Shown here piece after piece: positions 1 through 6,829 of a DNA stretch of 13,012 bases. Numbering within the stretch: position 1 is the first letter of the stretch; each line of letters opens with the position of its first letter. This stretch comes from Firmicutes bacterium UBA2296 (GTDB lineage: Bacteria > Bacillota > UBA994): positions 7,598 through 20,609 of the forward strand of contig DDWC01000134.1 of assembly GCA_002345475.1 (NCBI GenBank), read 5' to 3'. The translations under genes and the position numbers were made by a program. The notes under the pieces are model-generated. The model searched no databases. It was not told where the DNA came from and saw nothing but the letters and a program-made list of their open reading frames with translations.

Positions 1-1
1 A

Positions 2-688
2 GGTCGGGCTTTCGAACAGGTTCGCAACGATGCCGCTTACGCCAACATCCCGATCGTCATTGCGGCTACCCATGCCGGAATAACGGTGGGCGCCGACGGT
101 GGTTCGCACCAGGCCATTGAGGACATTGCCATCACCAGGGTGTTGCCCAACATGCAGGTTTGGGTGCCGGCTGATGGCATTGAGGCTTATTCCATGATAA
201 TGGCCGCAGCGGATGCCGAGGGGCCTGTCTACGTGAGGCTGGGCAGGCACAGTGTGCCCCACGTGCTTCCCGATGACTATGTTTTTGTGCCGGGCAAAGC
301 CCATGTATTTGCCGGAGGGGATGATGTCAGCATAATCGCCTGCGGCGTCATGGTCTCAGAGGCGCTACAGGCTGCCAGGGAGTTGGAATCGCGGGGGATT
401 GGCTGTAGAGTGATCAACATGGCCTCCATTAAGCCCTTTGACCTCGACGCTCTCAAACTGGCGGCTACGTCCCGCCTAGTCGTCACCGCAGAGGAGCACC
501 TGCTGGCAGGTGGTCTAGGCAGTCTGGTGGCGGAACAGTTGATGCAGATGCCGGTCAAACCTGACTTACTGAGCATAGGTGTGGACGATATTTTTGGCCA
601 ATCCGGTGAACCGGATGAGTTGATGGATCACTACAAGCTGCGTGCAGCCAATATTGTGGAACAGGTCTTGTCCCGGCTGAACAAGTAG
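2..688 (+). CDS. Transketolase, C-terminal subunit (5'-truncated by window edge)
   Basis: The reading frame is open from base 2, so the gene begins upstream of the window; 228 codons plus TAG are visible. The start of the visible protein (GRAFEQVRNDAAYANIPIV) and the following THAGITVGADGGSHQAIED block are the pyrimidine-binding half of transketolase, with the conserved histidines at visible residues 24 and 36. The last ~110 residues form the transketolase C-terminal domain, including the TAEEHLLAGGLGS segment. The resemblance is closer to split transketolases, in which N- and C-terminal halves are separate proteins (C-subunit usually ~310 aa), than to one-chain TktA; about 80 N-terminal residues would then be missing, and the N-subunit gene is expected just upstream. 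Role: ketol transfer between sugar phosphates in the non-oxidative pentose phosphate pathway, with thiamine diphosphate, in the cytoplasm. The split assignment is inference; transketolase itself is secure. Confidence 0.93.
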   Translation, partial: GRAFEQVRNDAAYANIPIVIAATHAGITVGADGGSHQAIEDIAITRVLPNMQVWVPADGIEAYSMIMAAADAEGPVYVRLGRHSVPHVLPDDYVFVPGKAHVFAGGDDVSIIACGVMVSEALQAARELESRGIGCRVINMASIKPFDLDALKLAATSRLVVTAEEHLLAGGLGSLVAEQLMQMPVKPDLLSIGVDDIFGQSGEPDELMDHYKLRAANIVEQVLSRLNK

Positions 689-698
689 TCCGGTAAGG

Positions 699-749
699 CA
701 CAAACCCACCCCCTGCCGAGCTAAGCTCCCGGCAGGGGGTGGGTTTGTG
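699..749. terminator. Bidirectional hairpin terminator between converging genes
   Basis: CACAAACCCACCCCCTGCC (699-717) is the exact reverse complement of 731-749, a perfect 19-bp stem. The inner bases add GAGC/GCTC (718-721/725-728) around a TAA loop, with a CC bulge. It lies 10 bases past the transketolase stop and 5 bases past the end of the opposing peptidase gene, so it can end transcription from both sides. The U-tract is short on either strand (GGGTTTGTG), so efficiency is uncertain. Confidence 0.8.
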
Positions 750-754
750 TACGG

Positions 755-3304
755 CTACTGTAACAGAGCGTTAAAGAGCAGTTTGTAGGTCCCATGTGTC
801 TGGCCTCGACGCTGAACGCCGAAACCGTATAGCACAACCTCTCCTTCGCCCTTCTTTGCCACCACCATGGCCCCCTTGTTGCGGATGAGCTTTTCACCCA
901 CCAGTAAGCCGCTTTGCAGTATGCTTTTGCCCGGGTACGCCAGGACGGTCTCGTATTTCTCGGCGGTCAGCGTGTCGGTAATGGCGAAGGCCGGGCTGTC
1001 CCAGTGCAGAACCAGCGCCTCTTTGGGCATACCGTAGGCTAGCGGGTGTGAAGTATCCACCTGTGTCCTCAGCGTCGAGCCATGGGTGTGAAAATCCTTG
1101 GCGTCGACTCCCGCAAGCAGGTTCTTGACCTCCAGGCTACACGCTTCGATGGCAAAGTCACAGGCGGCGTTCAGAGCCAGCAGACGTCCGCCGCGAGCCA
1201 CGAACTCAGCCACAGCCTTCTTCCCCTCAAGGCCTAAGCCGCTGCGATATTCCGGTGGGAAAGTGTGTACGCGCTTGGCCAGGACGGCAGTCCAGGGGTT
1301 ACTCATGTCTGGCTGAGTGATGTCCACCAACAGCTGGTTGTTGTCGCTTGGTATTATTAGCACGTCTATGCGATCTTTCAGATTTCCTTCTATCACATCG
1401 GCGTCAAAGACGGTTTCGTAGGGGAACTCGAATTGCTCCAGCACCAGTCGGGTCCAACCCTCGTCGGAATTCCCGCCCCAGTATCTCTGGAACACCCCCA
1501 CGCGCAACTGATCTACCGGTGTCTTGTAGCCCAGGTACTCCTCGGGTAACGCGTGGAAGTCCATGCCAAAGTCCAGGGATAGTTCGGCGGCTGCAGACAG
1601 ATGTTCGTTGGCAATCCAGAACCCCCCAGCAGGCAGTTCTTCGGGTATGTCGTTCAGGCGGTAGACCGGTATACCCGCTGCCAGCAATCGGTTGAGCAAG
1701 CGATAGCTATTGTTCTGGGCGGCGGAGAACACGTGCCCGTAAGCACCGGGGGCAAAGGTTACAGCAGGCTCGGGCAGGGTCTGCATGATCTCCAGTTCGG
1801 CGTCAAAGGCCTCGGCAATTTCGCAAACCTTTACCCCCATGTACTCCGCCACGGTGTCGGAAGCAGCATCAAAGACTTTAGGCCTCCCTTCCTTTTCTGT
1901 GGTCCATGAGTTAAGAGGGAAAGCTGAGCTTTGCAGTAAAGCCTTAATTACTCCGTACTTGGGCTGGGCAGGGAATATAACGATGCTTCCCGCCTCATAG
2001 CTGCGCCCGTCTGCCACGAAGGGGCGTAGTGCCGTGTGTACTTCAATCCCCTGGTTTAGCAGCACTTCCACCAGCTTGGAAGCGGCCCCCGGGTCGTGCT
2101 GTTCCGTGGTGATGATAAAGGCTGCAGTATCACTCAGAGCCCCCCGCAACGCCTGGTTGCGGGCCTTGTTGCAGGCATTTCGCAATACTATCTCCCGGTT
2201 GCGCGCCGCGGCGTCCAGTAGAGCGTAGGCCGAAATCTTCATTTGCTCAACTATATCCCGAAGATGCCACCAGCCGCCGGGCCAGGGGCTCGGGAAGTTG
2301 CTCTGGGCTTCGTATTCGGGCATGTTTCTCCCGTCAGCACCTGTCAGTTGCGTCGGGTCGATGTACAGCGGTGTAGCCAGCTTGGCACTGGCTGACTCGG
2401 TGAGCATGCCGGCAATGTTATGATGATTGGTCAGCCAGTGGAAGCCGTAGTGCCCCCAACCCGGGAACTGAGCTCCGTGCAGCACCCCCTGTTTCCCGGC
2501 CTCCTCAAGCCGATAGGCCATGTGACTTCCGTACCAGGACAGTTCTCTCCAGATTAGAGGGTCTGTGTCGGGACGCAACGGCTCACTATAGGGCGCGATG
2601 AACAGGCGCGCTCCATAGCTACCCATGTGGTGGTGATCCTGGTAAGCCTGGGGCCGCCAATCCTGTAGCATTAGCTTGCCCATGTAGCGGGACTCCACGA
2701 TGTTCTGCATGAAAGCGTCGCGATTGTTGTCATGGCCGGTGTACTTGTGGTAGAGCCACGGCGGCATAGAACCTTCATAGTCTGTGCCCAGCCACTTATT
2801 GTACCAATCTGTGACCATGATCTGTCCATCAGGATTGAAGCAGGGGACCATGATGAAAATGACGTTGTCCAGAATGCGCGCCACCTCGTCACCCTCATCG
2901 CTGAGCAAGTCGTAAGCCAGTTCTGGTGCCATCTGTGTGCCGCCAATCTCTGTGGCGTGCAGACTCATACTTTGCACTATGACTACCTTGCCCTCGCCAA
3001 GCAGGTGGCCAAGCTCCGACTCGGCAAGCCCTCTGGGGTCGGTGATAGCCAGGTTAATCTGCCTTAGTTCCTCCAGCCGCGCCTGATTACTGGCCGAGGT
3101 GATCACAGCCACCAGGAACGGATGTCCCTCAGTGGAAGGCCCCATTTCTGTAACTGTAATCTTGTCACTAAGGGATTCCAGGTGCCAGAAATAATCAACT
3201 ATTTTGTCCCAGCGTGCGATCTTGCGGTCCTCGCCCATTTGGAAGCCAAAAAAATCCTTTGGGCTCTGTAGAAGTTTGCTCTGCAAATCTACCATCTCCT
3301 TCAT
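755..3304 (-). CDS. M14-family zinc carboxypeptidase-like protein with C-terminal GATase-like domain
   Basis: The protein has 849 residues. Residues ~30-350 carry the M14 metallopeptidase hallmarks: an HxxE zinc pair (H116, E119, in SLHATE), NPDG at 157-160, HDNNRD at 191-196 (substrate-carboxylate side), DHHHMG at 223-228 as the likely third zinc ligand region, and LTES (301-304), with E303 the plausible general base. About 600-730 and onward resembles the class I glutamine-amidotransferase-like fold often found at the C-terminus of these large M14 proteins (RVGVFQRYWGG, DVLIIPSD, FVARGGRLLALNAACD); no catalytic triad is evident. The N-terminus (MKEMVDLQSK) is polar, without a signal peptide or membrane segment, so the protein appears cytoplasmic, whereas many relatives of this size are exported. 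ATG at 3304 is preceded by GGGAAAGG six bases away. The substrate is unknown; peptide or amide hydrolysis is inferred from the motifs. The start overlaps a small leader ORF. Confidence 0.88.
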   Translation of the reverse strand: MKEMVDLQSKLLQSPKDFFGFQMGEDRKIARWDKIVDYFWHLESLSDKITVTEMGPSTEGHPFLVAVITSASNQARLEELRQINLAITDPRGLAESELGHLLGEGKVVIVQSMSLHATEIGGTQMAPELAYDLLSDEGDEVARILDNVIFIMVPCFNPDGQIMVTDWYNKWLGTDYEGSMPPWLYHKYTGHDNNRDAFMQNIVESRYMGKLMLQDWRPQAYQDHHHMGSYGARLFIAPYSEPLRPDTDPLIWRELSWYGSHMAYRLEEAGKQGVLHGAQFPGWGHYGFHWLTNHHNIAGMLTESASAKLATPLYIDPTQLTGADGRNMPEYEAQSNFPSPWPGGWWHLRDIVEQMKISAYALLDAAARNREIVLRNACNKARNQALRGALSDTAAFIITTEQHDPGAASKLVEVLLNQGIEVHTALRPFVADGRSYEAGSIVIFPAQPKYGVIKALLQSSAFPLNSWTTEKEGRPKVFDAASDTVAEYMGVKVCEIAEAFDAELEIMQTLPEPAVTFAPGAYGHVFSAAQNNSYRLLNRLLAAGIPVYRLNDIPEELPAGGFWIANEHLSAAAELSLDFGMDFHALPEEYLGYKTPVDQLRVGVFQRYWGGNSDEGWTRLVLEQFEFPYETVFDADVIEGNLKDRIDVLIIPSDNNQLLVDITQPDMSNPWTAVLAKRVHTFPPEYRSGLGLEGKKAVAEFVARGGRLLALNAACDFAIEACSLEVKNLLAGVDAKDFHTHGSTLRTQVDTSHPLAYGMPKEALVLHWDSPAFAITDTLTAEKYETVLAYPGKSILQSGLLVGEKLIRNKGAMVVAKKGEGEVVLYGFGVQRRGQTHGTYKLLFNALLQ

Positions 3305-3345
3305 CTGCTACCTTTCCCATAGCTATTTCGCTGCGTGGAGCCCAT
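3301..3345 (-). CDS. 14-codon leader ORF overlapping the M14 peptidase start
   Basis: On the minus strand, ATG at 3345 opens a short frame encoding MGSTQRNSYGKGSR, ending in TGA at 3303-3301. That TGA overlaps the peptidase ATG (3304-3302) in an ATGA arrangement typical of translational coupling. Upstream is TGGAGGTG (3360-3353), a near-perfect complement to the 16S 3' end, 7 bases before the ATG; it is stronger than the peptidase's own SD. The peptide is polar and basic with no recognisable family and no run of one amino acid as in attenuator leaders. Inference: ribosomes load here and reinitiate on the peptidase. The alternative is that a frameshift (natural or sequencing) has detached the true start of the peptidase; the next segment would then be its N-terminus. 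Confidence 0.5.
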   Translation of the reverse strand: MGSTQRNSYGKGSR

Positions 3346-3352
3346 GTCCTGC

Positions 3353-3360
3353 CACCTCCA
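3353..3360 (-). promoter_or_regulatory. Strong Shine-Dalgarno site of the leader ORF
   Basis: Minus-strand TGGAGGTG, seven bases ahead of the ATG at 3345. It is too far (about 48 bases) from the peptidase ATG at 3304 to serve it directly, which is the main reason to believe the leader ORF is translated. No convincing -35/-10 pair is seen on this strand between here and the rnj terminator, so the transcript may start weakly nearby or come from rnj read-through. Confidence 0.55.
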
Positions 3361-3410
3361 GGAGCCCAAAATTCACGAGTCGCGGACTGCTGCACTTCGC
3401 GGATACAAGA

Positions 3411-3438
3411 AAGAACCGCTCCATGTGGAACGGTTCTT
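3411..3438 (-). terminator. Rho-independent terminator of rnj
   Basis: AAGAACCGCTCC (3411-3422) pairs with GGAACGGTTCTT (3427-3438) around a four-base loop; one pair is a G-U wobble in the RNA. Read on the minus strand the stem is followed by TCTTGT, which extends a U-rich 3' side. It sits 17 bases past the RNase J stop and separates rnj from the leader ORF/peptidase unit. Confidence 0.8.
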
Positions 3439-3454
3439 CGCGTGGTTAAGATGA

Positions 3455-5122
3455 TTATGAGTTGCGCTTTGCTTCCAGCAAGACGGGCAGGATGACAGGG
3501 CGACGACGGGTCTTCTCATAGACTATGCTGGAAAGCGTGTCGCGCACTGCGCCGCGCAAGGCTCCCCAATCCGCGGTGTCCGCCAGCACTTTTTCCAGAG
3601 CCTTGGCCACCTGCGCTGTTGCCTCGGCCATTAACTCTTCGGATTCCTTGACGTAGACAAAGCCCCTTGTGATGAGGTCAGGACCGGCTACCAGTTTGCG
3701 ATTCTGGCGATCGATGGTGGCGGCCGCCACCAGGACCCCGTCCGCAGCCAGGTTTTGGCGGTCTCTCAGGACTACGTTTCCGACATCGCCCACGCCTATG
3801 CCGTCCACCAGTACGGATCCCGCGGTGACAGTCCCGGCGACTTTGCCCACTCCGTCAGTGAACTCCACGACATCGCCGTTCTCCAGGCAGAAAACCTCCT
3901 CGGAGTCGTATCCCATCATTTCGGCCAGTTGTTTGAAAGCGGCCTGATGAAAATACTCCCCGTGGAAGGGTACAATGTACTTGGGTTTAACCATGTTTAT
4001 GATAAGTTTCAGTTCCTCGCGACTGGCATGGCCGGAAACGTGGACGTCTGCAACGCCCTGGTATATTACCTTGGCGCCAGCTTTTGTTATTCCGTCAATT
4101 ACGCGACTGACCAGCTTCTCGTTGCCCGGAACAGGGGTAGAAGAAAAAATGACGGTATCACCAGGCACGATGGACACCCGGGGGTGGGAGCCAGAAGCCA
4201 TGCGGGTCAATCCGGAAAGAGGCTCTCCCTGACTGCCAGTGGAAACGATCACTACCTTGTGGGCGGGCAGCTTGTTCAGCTCCTCCAGCTGCACGAAGGA
4301 TGACTCTGGGTAGGTGAGATAGCCCAGTTCCGTTGCCGTGTTGACGTAATTGACCATGCTACGGCCTACTACGGCAACTTTGCGGTTATGTTTGACAGCG
4401 TTATCGAAAACCTGTTGCACGCGGTGTATATTGCTAGCGAAGCTGGCAACTATTATGCGGCCTTCAGCGCGGTGGAAGATATCGTCGAAGGTTTTTCCTA
4501 CTTCTCGTTCAGATTTGGTGTAACCTTGCCGATGAGCATTAGTAGAGTCACAAAGAAGTGCCAGCACTCCGCTACGGCCATAGTGCGTCAAAGCGTAGTA
4601 GTCGGTCACGCGATTGTCGATGGGAGTCTGATCCAGTTTGAAGTCACCAGTGTGTAGCACGGTTCCGGCCGGGGTCTGGATCGCCAAGCCCACGGAATCC
4701 GGGATGCTGTGGTTGACATGGAAGGTGCCAATGCGGAACTTGCCCAGCTTGAGAGTGTCGCCGCCCTTAAACTCGTACAGTTTGGCCTTGACCTTATGCT
4801 CTTCAAGTTTCACCTTGAGCAGGCCCAGTGTCAGTCGGGTACCGTATACCGGCACGTTCAGTTGCTTAAGCACGTAAGGCAATGCGCCTATATGGTCTTC
4901 ATGACCGTGTGTGAGAACAATGGCCTTAATCTTGTCCTGATTTTCTGTCAGGTACGAGATATTGGGGATAACATAATCGATACCCAGCATCTCGTCCTCA
5001 GGGAATTTTAGGCCGGAATCGACTACAACTATTTCATTTTGGTATTGGAACACGTACATGTTCTTGCCGATTTCGCCTACCCCTCCCAGGGGTATAAACG
5101 TGAGTTTTTCAGACATCTTCAT
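3455..5122 (-). CDS. rnj: Ribonuclease J
   Basis: This 555-residue protein has the full RNase J architecture. The metallo-beta-lactamase core shows LTHGHEDH (HxHxDH at 72-77), HVNHSIPDS (H135, H138) and HTGDFK (157-162, with D160). A beta-CASP insert follows, including ASFASNIHR near 226-234, STGSQGEP at 294-301 and SGHASREEL at 363-371, then PFHGEY (385-390). The C-terminal domain (~450-555) completes the usual ~555-aa length. It acts in the cytoplasm as a 5'-3' exoribonuclease and endonuclease in mRNA decay and rRNA maturation of Bacillota, usually as a dimer or tetramer; whether this is the J1 or J2 type cannot be told. The start is ambiguous: ATG at 5122 has AAAGG only three bases upstream, while the in-frame ATG at 5116 (MSEKLTF...) has it nine bases upstream and may be the true start. 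Transcription is divergent from ftsE. Confidence 0.96.
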   Translation of the reverse strand: MKMSEKLTFIPLGGVGEIGKNMYVFQYQNEIVVVDSGLKFPEDEMLGIDYVIPNISYLTENQDKIKAIVLTHGHEDHIGALPYVLKQLNVPVYGTRLTLGLLKVKLEEHKVKAKLYEFKGGDTLKLGKFRIGTFHVNHSIPDSVGLAIQTPAGTVLHTGDFKLDQTPIDNRVTDYYALTHYGRSGVLALLCDSTNAHRQGYTKSEREVGKTFDDIFHRAEGRIIVASFASNIHRVQQVFDNAVKHNRKVAVVGRSMVNYVNTATELGYLTYPESSFVQLEELNKLPAHKVVIVSTGSQGEPLSGLTRMASGSHPRVSIVPGDTVIFSSTPVPGNEKLVSRVIDGITKAGAKVIYQGVADVHVSGHASREELKLIINMVKPKYIVPFHGEYFHQAAFKQLAEMMGYDSEEVFCLENGDVVEFTDGVGKVAGTVTAGSVLVDGIGVGDVGNVVLRDRQNLAADGVLVAAATIDRQNRKLVAGPDLITRGFVYVKESEELMAEATAQVAKALEKVLADTADWGALRGAVRDTLSSIVYEKTRRRPVILPVLLEAKRNS

Positions 5123-5141
5123 CTACCTTTCATTTTCGGAG

Positions 5142-5160
5142 TATTTGGCCCAGCCAAATA
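5142..5160. promoter_or_regulatory. Operator-like palindrome between rnj and ftsE
   Basis: TATTTGGC (5142-5149) - CCA - GCCAAATA (5153-5160) is a perfect 8-3-8 inverted repeat. Its left arm covers most of the ftsE -35 element and its right arm overlaps the rnj -10 element. A dimeric regulator bound here could affect both genes. No known regulator is assigned. Confidence 0.45.
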
Positions 5161-5173
5161 TATCGGTTATAAT
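5145..5173 (+). promoter_or_regulatory. Candidate sigma-A promoter for ftsE operon
   Basis: TTGGCC (5145-5150; 4 of 6) and a perfect TATAAT (5168-5173) are separated by 17 bases. The predicted start near 5180 leaves a ~75-base leader before the ftsE ATG. It overlaps the opposing rnj promoter, so the two polymerases would compete for the same DNA. Confidence 0.6.
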
Positions 5174-5184
5174 CGTGCTGTAAA
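5157..5184 (-). promoter_or_regulatory. Candidate sigma-A promoter for rnj
   Basis: On the minus strand, TTTACA (5184-5179; 5 of 6 with TTGACA) is followed after 16 bases by TATATT (5162-5157; 5 of 6 with TATAAT). The predicted start near 5150 gives a leader of about 28-34 bases to the rnj ATGs. This is consensus matching only. Confidence 0.5.
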
Positions 5185-5212
5185 AAAGGAAACAGGGTGG
5201 AATGGGTCGAAG

Positions 5213-5226
5213 TGTCACAAGTGACA
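5213..5226. repeat. Small palindrome in the ftsE leader
   Basis: TGTCAC-AA-GTGACA is a perfect 6-2-6 inverted repeat about 33 bases downstream of the predicted ftsE transcription start and 29 bases before the ATG. The two-base spacer makes it a poor RNA hairpin at full length, so a protein-binding site is the likelier reading if it is functional. Chance occurrence cannot be excluded. Confidence 0.35.
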
Positions 5227-5255
5227 GAAATCATTCGACGGAAAGGGAACATTCT

Positions 5256-5936
5256 ATGTTGGAGTTAGTGAACGTAACCAAGACCTACCCTGACGGACCT
5301 GTGGCACTGGACAGCGTAAGCATGCGCATGGACAAAGGCGAGTTTGTTTTTGTTGTTGGACAGAGCGGCGCCGGGAAGACCACACTGACCAGACTGCTGC
5401 TTTGTGAGGAAAAACCTACGTCCGGCAGTATTTACATACAGAATAAGGACATCACAAAACTTAGACCTCGGCATATTCCGGCCTTGCGCCGGTCAATGGG
5501 CATTGTGTTTCAGGATTTTCGTCTCATGCCTAACTGGACTGTAGAGGAGAATGTCGCCTTCGCCATGATTGTGGTGGAGGCTGCTCCAAAACAGATCAAG
5601 CGGCGCGTGGCAGAGGTTCTGGACTTGGTGCACCTCACTCACAGACGCAAACAGACTCCCGGCCAGCTTTCCGGGGGTGAGCAACAGCGGGTCGCTCTGG
5701 CTCGCGCCATTGTCAACAGCCCAGACCTGCTGATCGCGGACGAGCCTACCGGCAACCTTGATCCCGATACTTCATGGGATATCGTAAAGCTTATCCTGGA
5801 TATAAACCGCATTGGTACCACTGTCCTTATGGTAACCCATGCTGAGCAAATCGTCGATAGACTTCGCAAGCGCGTTGTGACTCTGCAAAATGGTCGCGTC
5901 GTGCGCGACGAGGAAGGTGGGCTTTACCATGGTTAA
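5256..5936 (+). CDS. ftsE: Cell-division ABC ATPase FtsE
   Basis: This 226-aa protein, the normal FtsE size, has all ABC ATPase motifs: Walker A GQSGAGKT (35-42), Q-loop VFQDFRLMP (Q86), signature LSGGEQQR (138-145), Walker B LLIADEP (158-164, catalytic E163) and the switch histidine H195. The QDFRLMP segment and the immediate ftsX neighbour separate FtsE from other MacB/LolD-like ATPases. FtsE sits on the cytoplasmic face of FtsX and couples ATP hydrolysis to activation of a peptidoglycan hydrolase outside. The start at 5256 is chosen for GAAAGGGA eight bases upstream and the conserved MLELVNVTKTYPDG beginning. An in-frame ATG at 5202 would add 18 polar residues atypical of the family and has a poor SD. 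It is first in an operon with ftsX and the M23 gene; its last 8 bases overlap ftsX. Confidence 0.96.
   Translation: MLELVNVTKTYPDGPVALDSVSMRMDKGEFVFVVGQSGAGKTTLTRLLLCEEKPTSGSIYIQNKDITKLRPRHIPALRRSMGIVFQDFRLMPNWTVEENVAFAMIVVEAAPKQIKRRVAEVLDLVHLTHRRKQTPGQLSGGEQQRVALARAIVNSPDLLIADEPTGNLDPDTSWDIVKLILDINRIGTTVLMVTHAEQIVDRLRKRVVTLQNGRVVRDEEGGLYHG
5893..5909 (+). repeat. Hairpin just upstream of the ftsX Shine-Dalgarno
   Basis: GTCGCG (5893-5898) and CGCGAC (5904-5909) form a perfect GC-rich 6-bp stem with a five-base loop, inside the last codons of ftsE and one base before the ftsX SD (AGGAAGG, 5911-5917). Translating ribosomes on ftsE would melt it. A role in coupling the two proteins' output is possible but unproven. 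Confidence 0.35.
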
Positions 5937-6816
5937 GGCCCGCACATTCGGCTATTTCTTCAAGTCTTCCGGACGCAGTCTGGCGCGCAACAGCTGGATG
6001 ACCATTGCCTCCATCAGTACCGTTGCCATATCGCTTCTGGTTCTCGGTGTTTTTCTCCTTCTGGCTGTAAATGTGGGGGTTGCCGCTCAGCACATGGAGT
6101 CGCAAATAGAGGTCACAGCATACCTCCTGGACATGCCGCGAGATCACGTACAAAGATTGGAACAACAGGTGCGTTCCATTTCGGGTGTATCTGAAGTATA
6201 TCATGTCAGCAAAGACGAAGCCTGGGAGCGGCTCCTCGAGTGGTACGGCAATGATCGGACTTTTCTTGCGGGGTGGGAAGAAGAGAACCCGTTGCGAGAG
6301 TCTTTTGAGATTCGTGCTGAGTCTCCGGAGCTGGTGAGCGAGATTGCCGGGCGTGTGGCGGGGTTGTCAGGCGTCGAAGAAGTGGTCTTTGGCCGAGAGC
6401 TGATTGAACAGATTCTGGCGATTACCTCCGCCATCCGCATGGTTGGAACCGGGCTGATGATCGGTCTGGCGCTGGCTGCTATGTTTATTATCGCTAATAC
6501 CATTCGCATAGCGGTCTTCTCAAGGCGTCGCGAGATCAGTATCATGCGTTATGTTGGCGCGACAAAATGGTTTATACGGTGGCCCTTTATCATTGAAGGA
6601 TGGGTGCTGGGGCTCATTGGCGGGGTTGTGGCCAGTTCTATCCTTGCCTGGGGGTACTATCTTGCGGTACGATACTTATTAAGAGTAATGCCGTTTTGGC
6701 CCCTCATCGCGCCCTGGCCATTCCTGCAGCAGCTGGCACTGGGGATGCTCGGGATAGGTTCGCTGATAGGTATTGCTGGCAGCGCATTATCTTTGCGCCG
6801 TTACCTTAACGTATAG
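5929..6816 (+). CDS. ftsX: Cell-division membrane protein FtsX
   Basis: This 295-aa protein matches the usual FtsX length and topology: a cytoplasmic N-tail, TM1 about 25-47, an extracellular domain about 50-165 (the part that contacts the hydrolase in studied systems), then three membrane segments near 170-195, 220-245 and 265-288. The block NTIRIAVFSRRREISIMRYVGAT (within 190-212) is the characteristic FtsX/MacB-type cytoplasmic coupling loop region. The start ATG at 5929 is preceded by AGGAAGG and gives the family's MVKARTFGYFF beginning; it overlaps the ftsE stop by 8 bases, implying coupled translation and fixed stoichiometry. FtsX does not transport a known substrate; with FtsE it transmits a conformational signal across the membrane. 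The next gene, a secreted M23 protein, is the likely client. Confidence 0.95.
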   Translation: MVKARTFGYFFKSSGRSLARNSWMTIASISTVAISLLVLGVFLLLAVNVGVAAQHMESQIEVTAYLLDMPRDHVQRLEQQVRSISGVSEVYHVSKDEAWERLLEWYGNDRTFLAGWEEENPLRESFEIRAESPELVSEIAGRVAGLSGVEEVVFGRELIEQILAITSAIRMVGTGLMIGLALAAMFIIANTIRIAVFSRRREISIMRYVGATKWFIRWPFIIEGWVLGLIGGVVASSILAWGYYLAVRYLLRVMPFWPLIAPWPFLQQLALGMLGIGSLIGIAGSALSLRRYLNV

Positions 6817-6822
6817 GAGGTG
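6815..6822 (+). promoter_or_regulatory. Shine-Dalgarno fixing the TTG start of the M23 gene
   Basis: AGGAGGTG overlaps the ftsX TAG stop and lies seven bases before the TTG at 6830. It decides for this TTG over in-frame upstream starts, which would place 19 extra residues ahead of an otherwise typical signal peptide. Confidence 0.8.
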
Positions 6823-6829
6823 CTCTCAG

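Noticed and set aside
3337..3368. Direct repeat GGAGCCCA at 3337-3344 and 3361-3368
   Set aside because: Only eight bases and two copies; one overlaps the leader ORF codons and the other abuts its SD. Chance is sufficient.
3305..3454. Riboswitch or T-box leader ahead of the M14 peptidase
   Set aside because: No T-box core (GGTGGTACCGCG-like) or other riboswitch signature is seen. The hairpin at 3411-3438 is explained as the rnj terminator and the rest by the leader ORF.
5202..5255. N-terminal extension of FtsE by 18 residues
   Set aside because: Polar residues not found in FtsE, SD about 11 bases away, and it would run through the TGTCAC-AA-GTGACA palindrome. The start at 5256 gives the standard length and a better SD.
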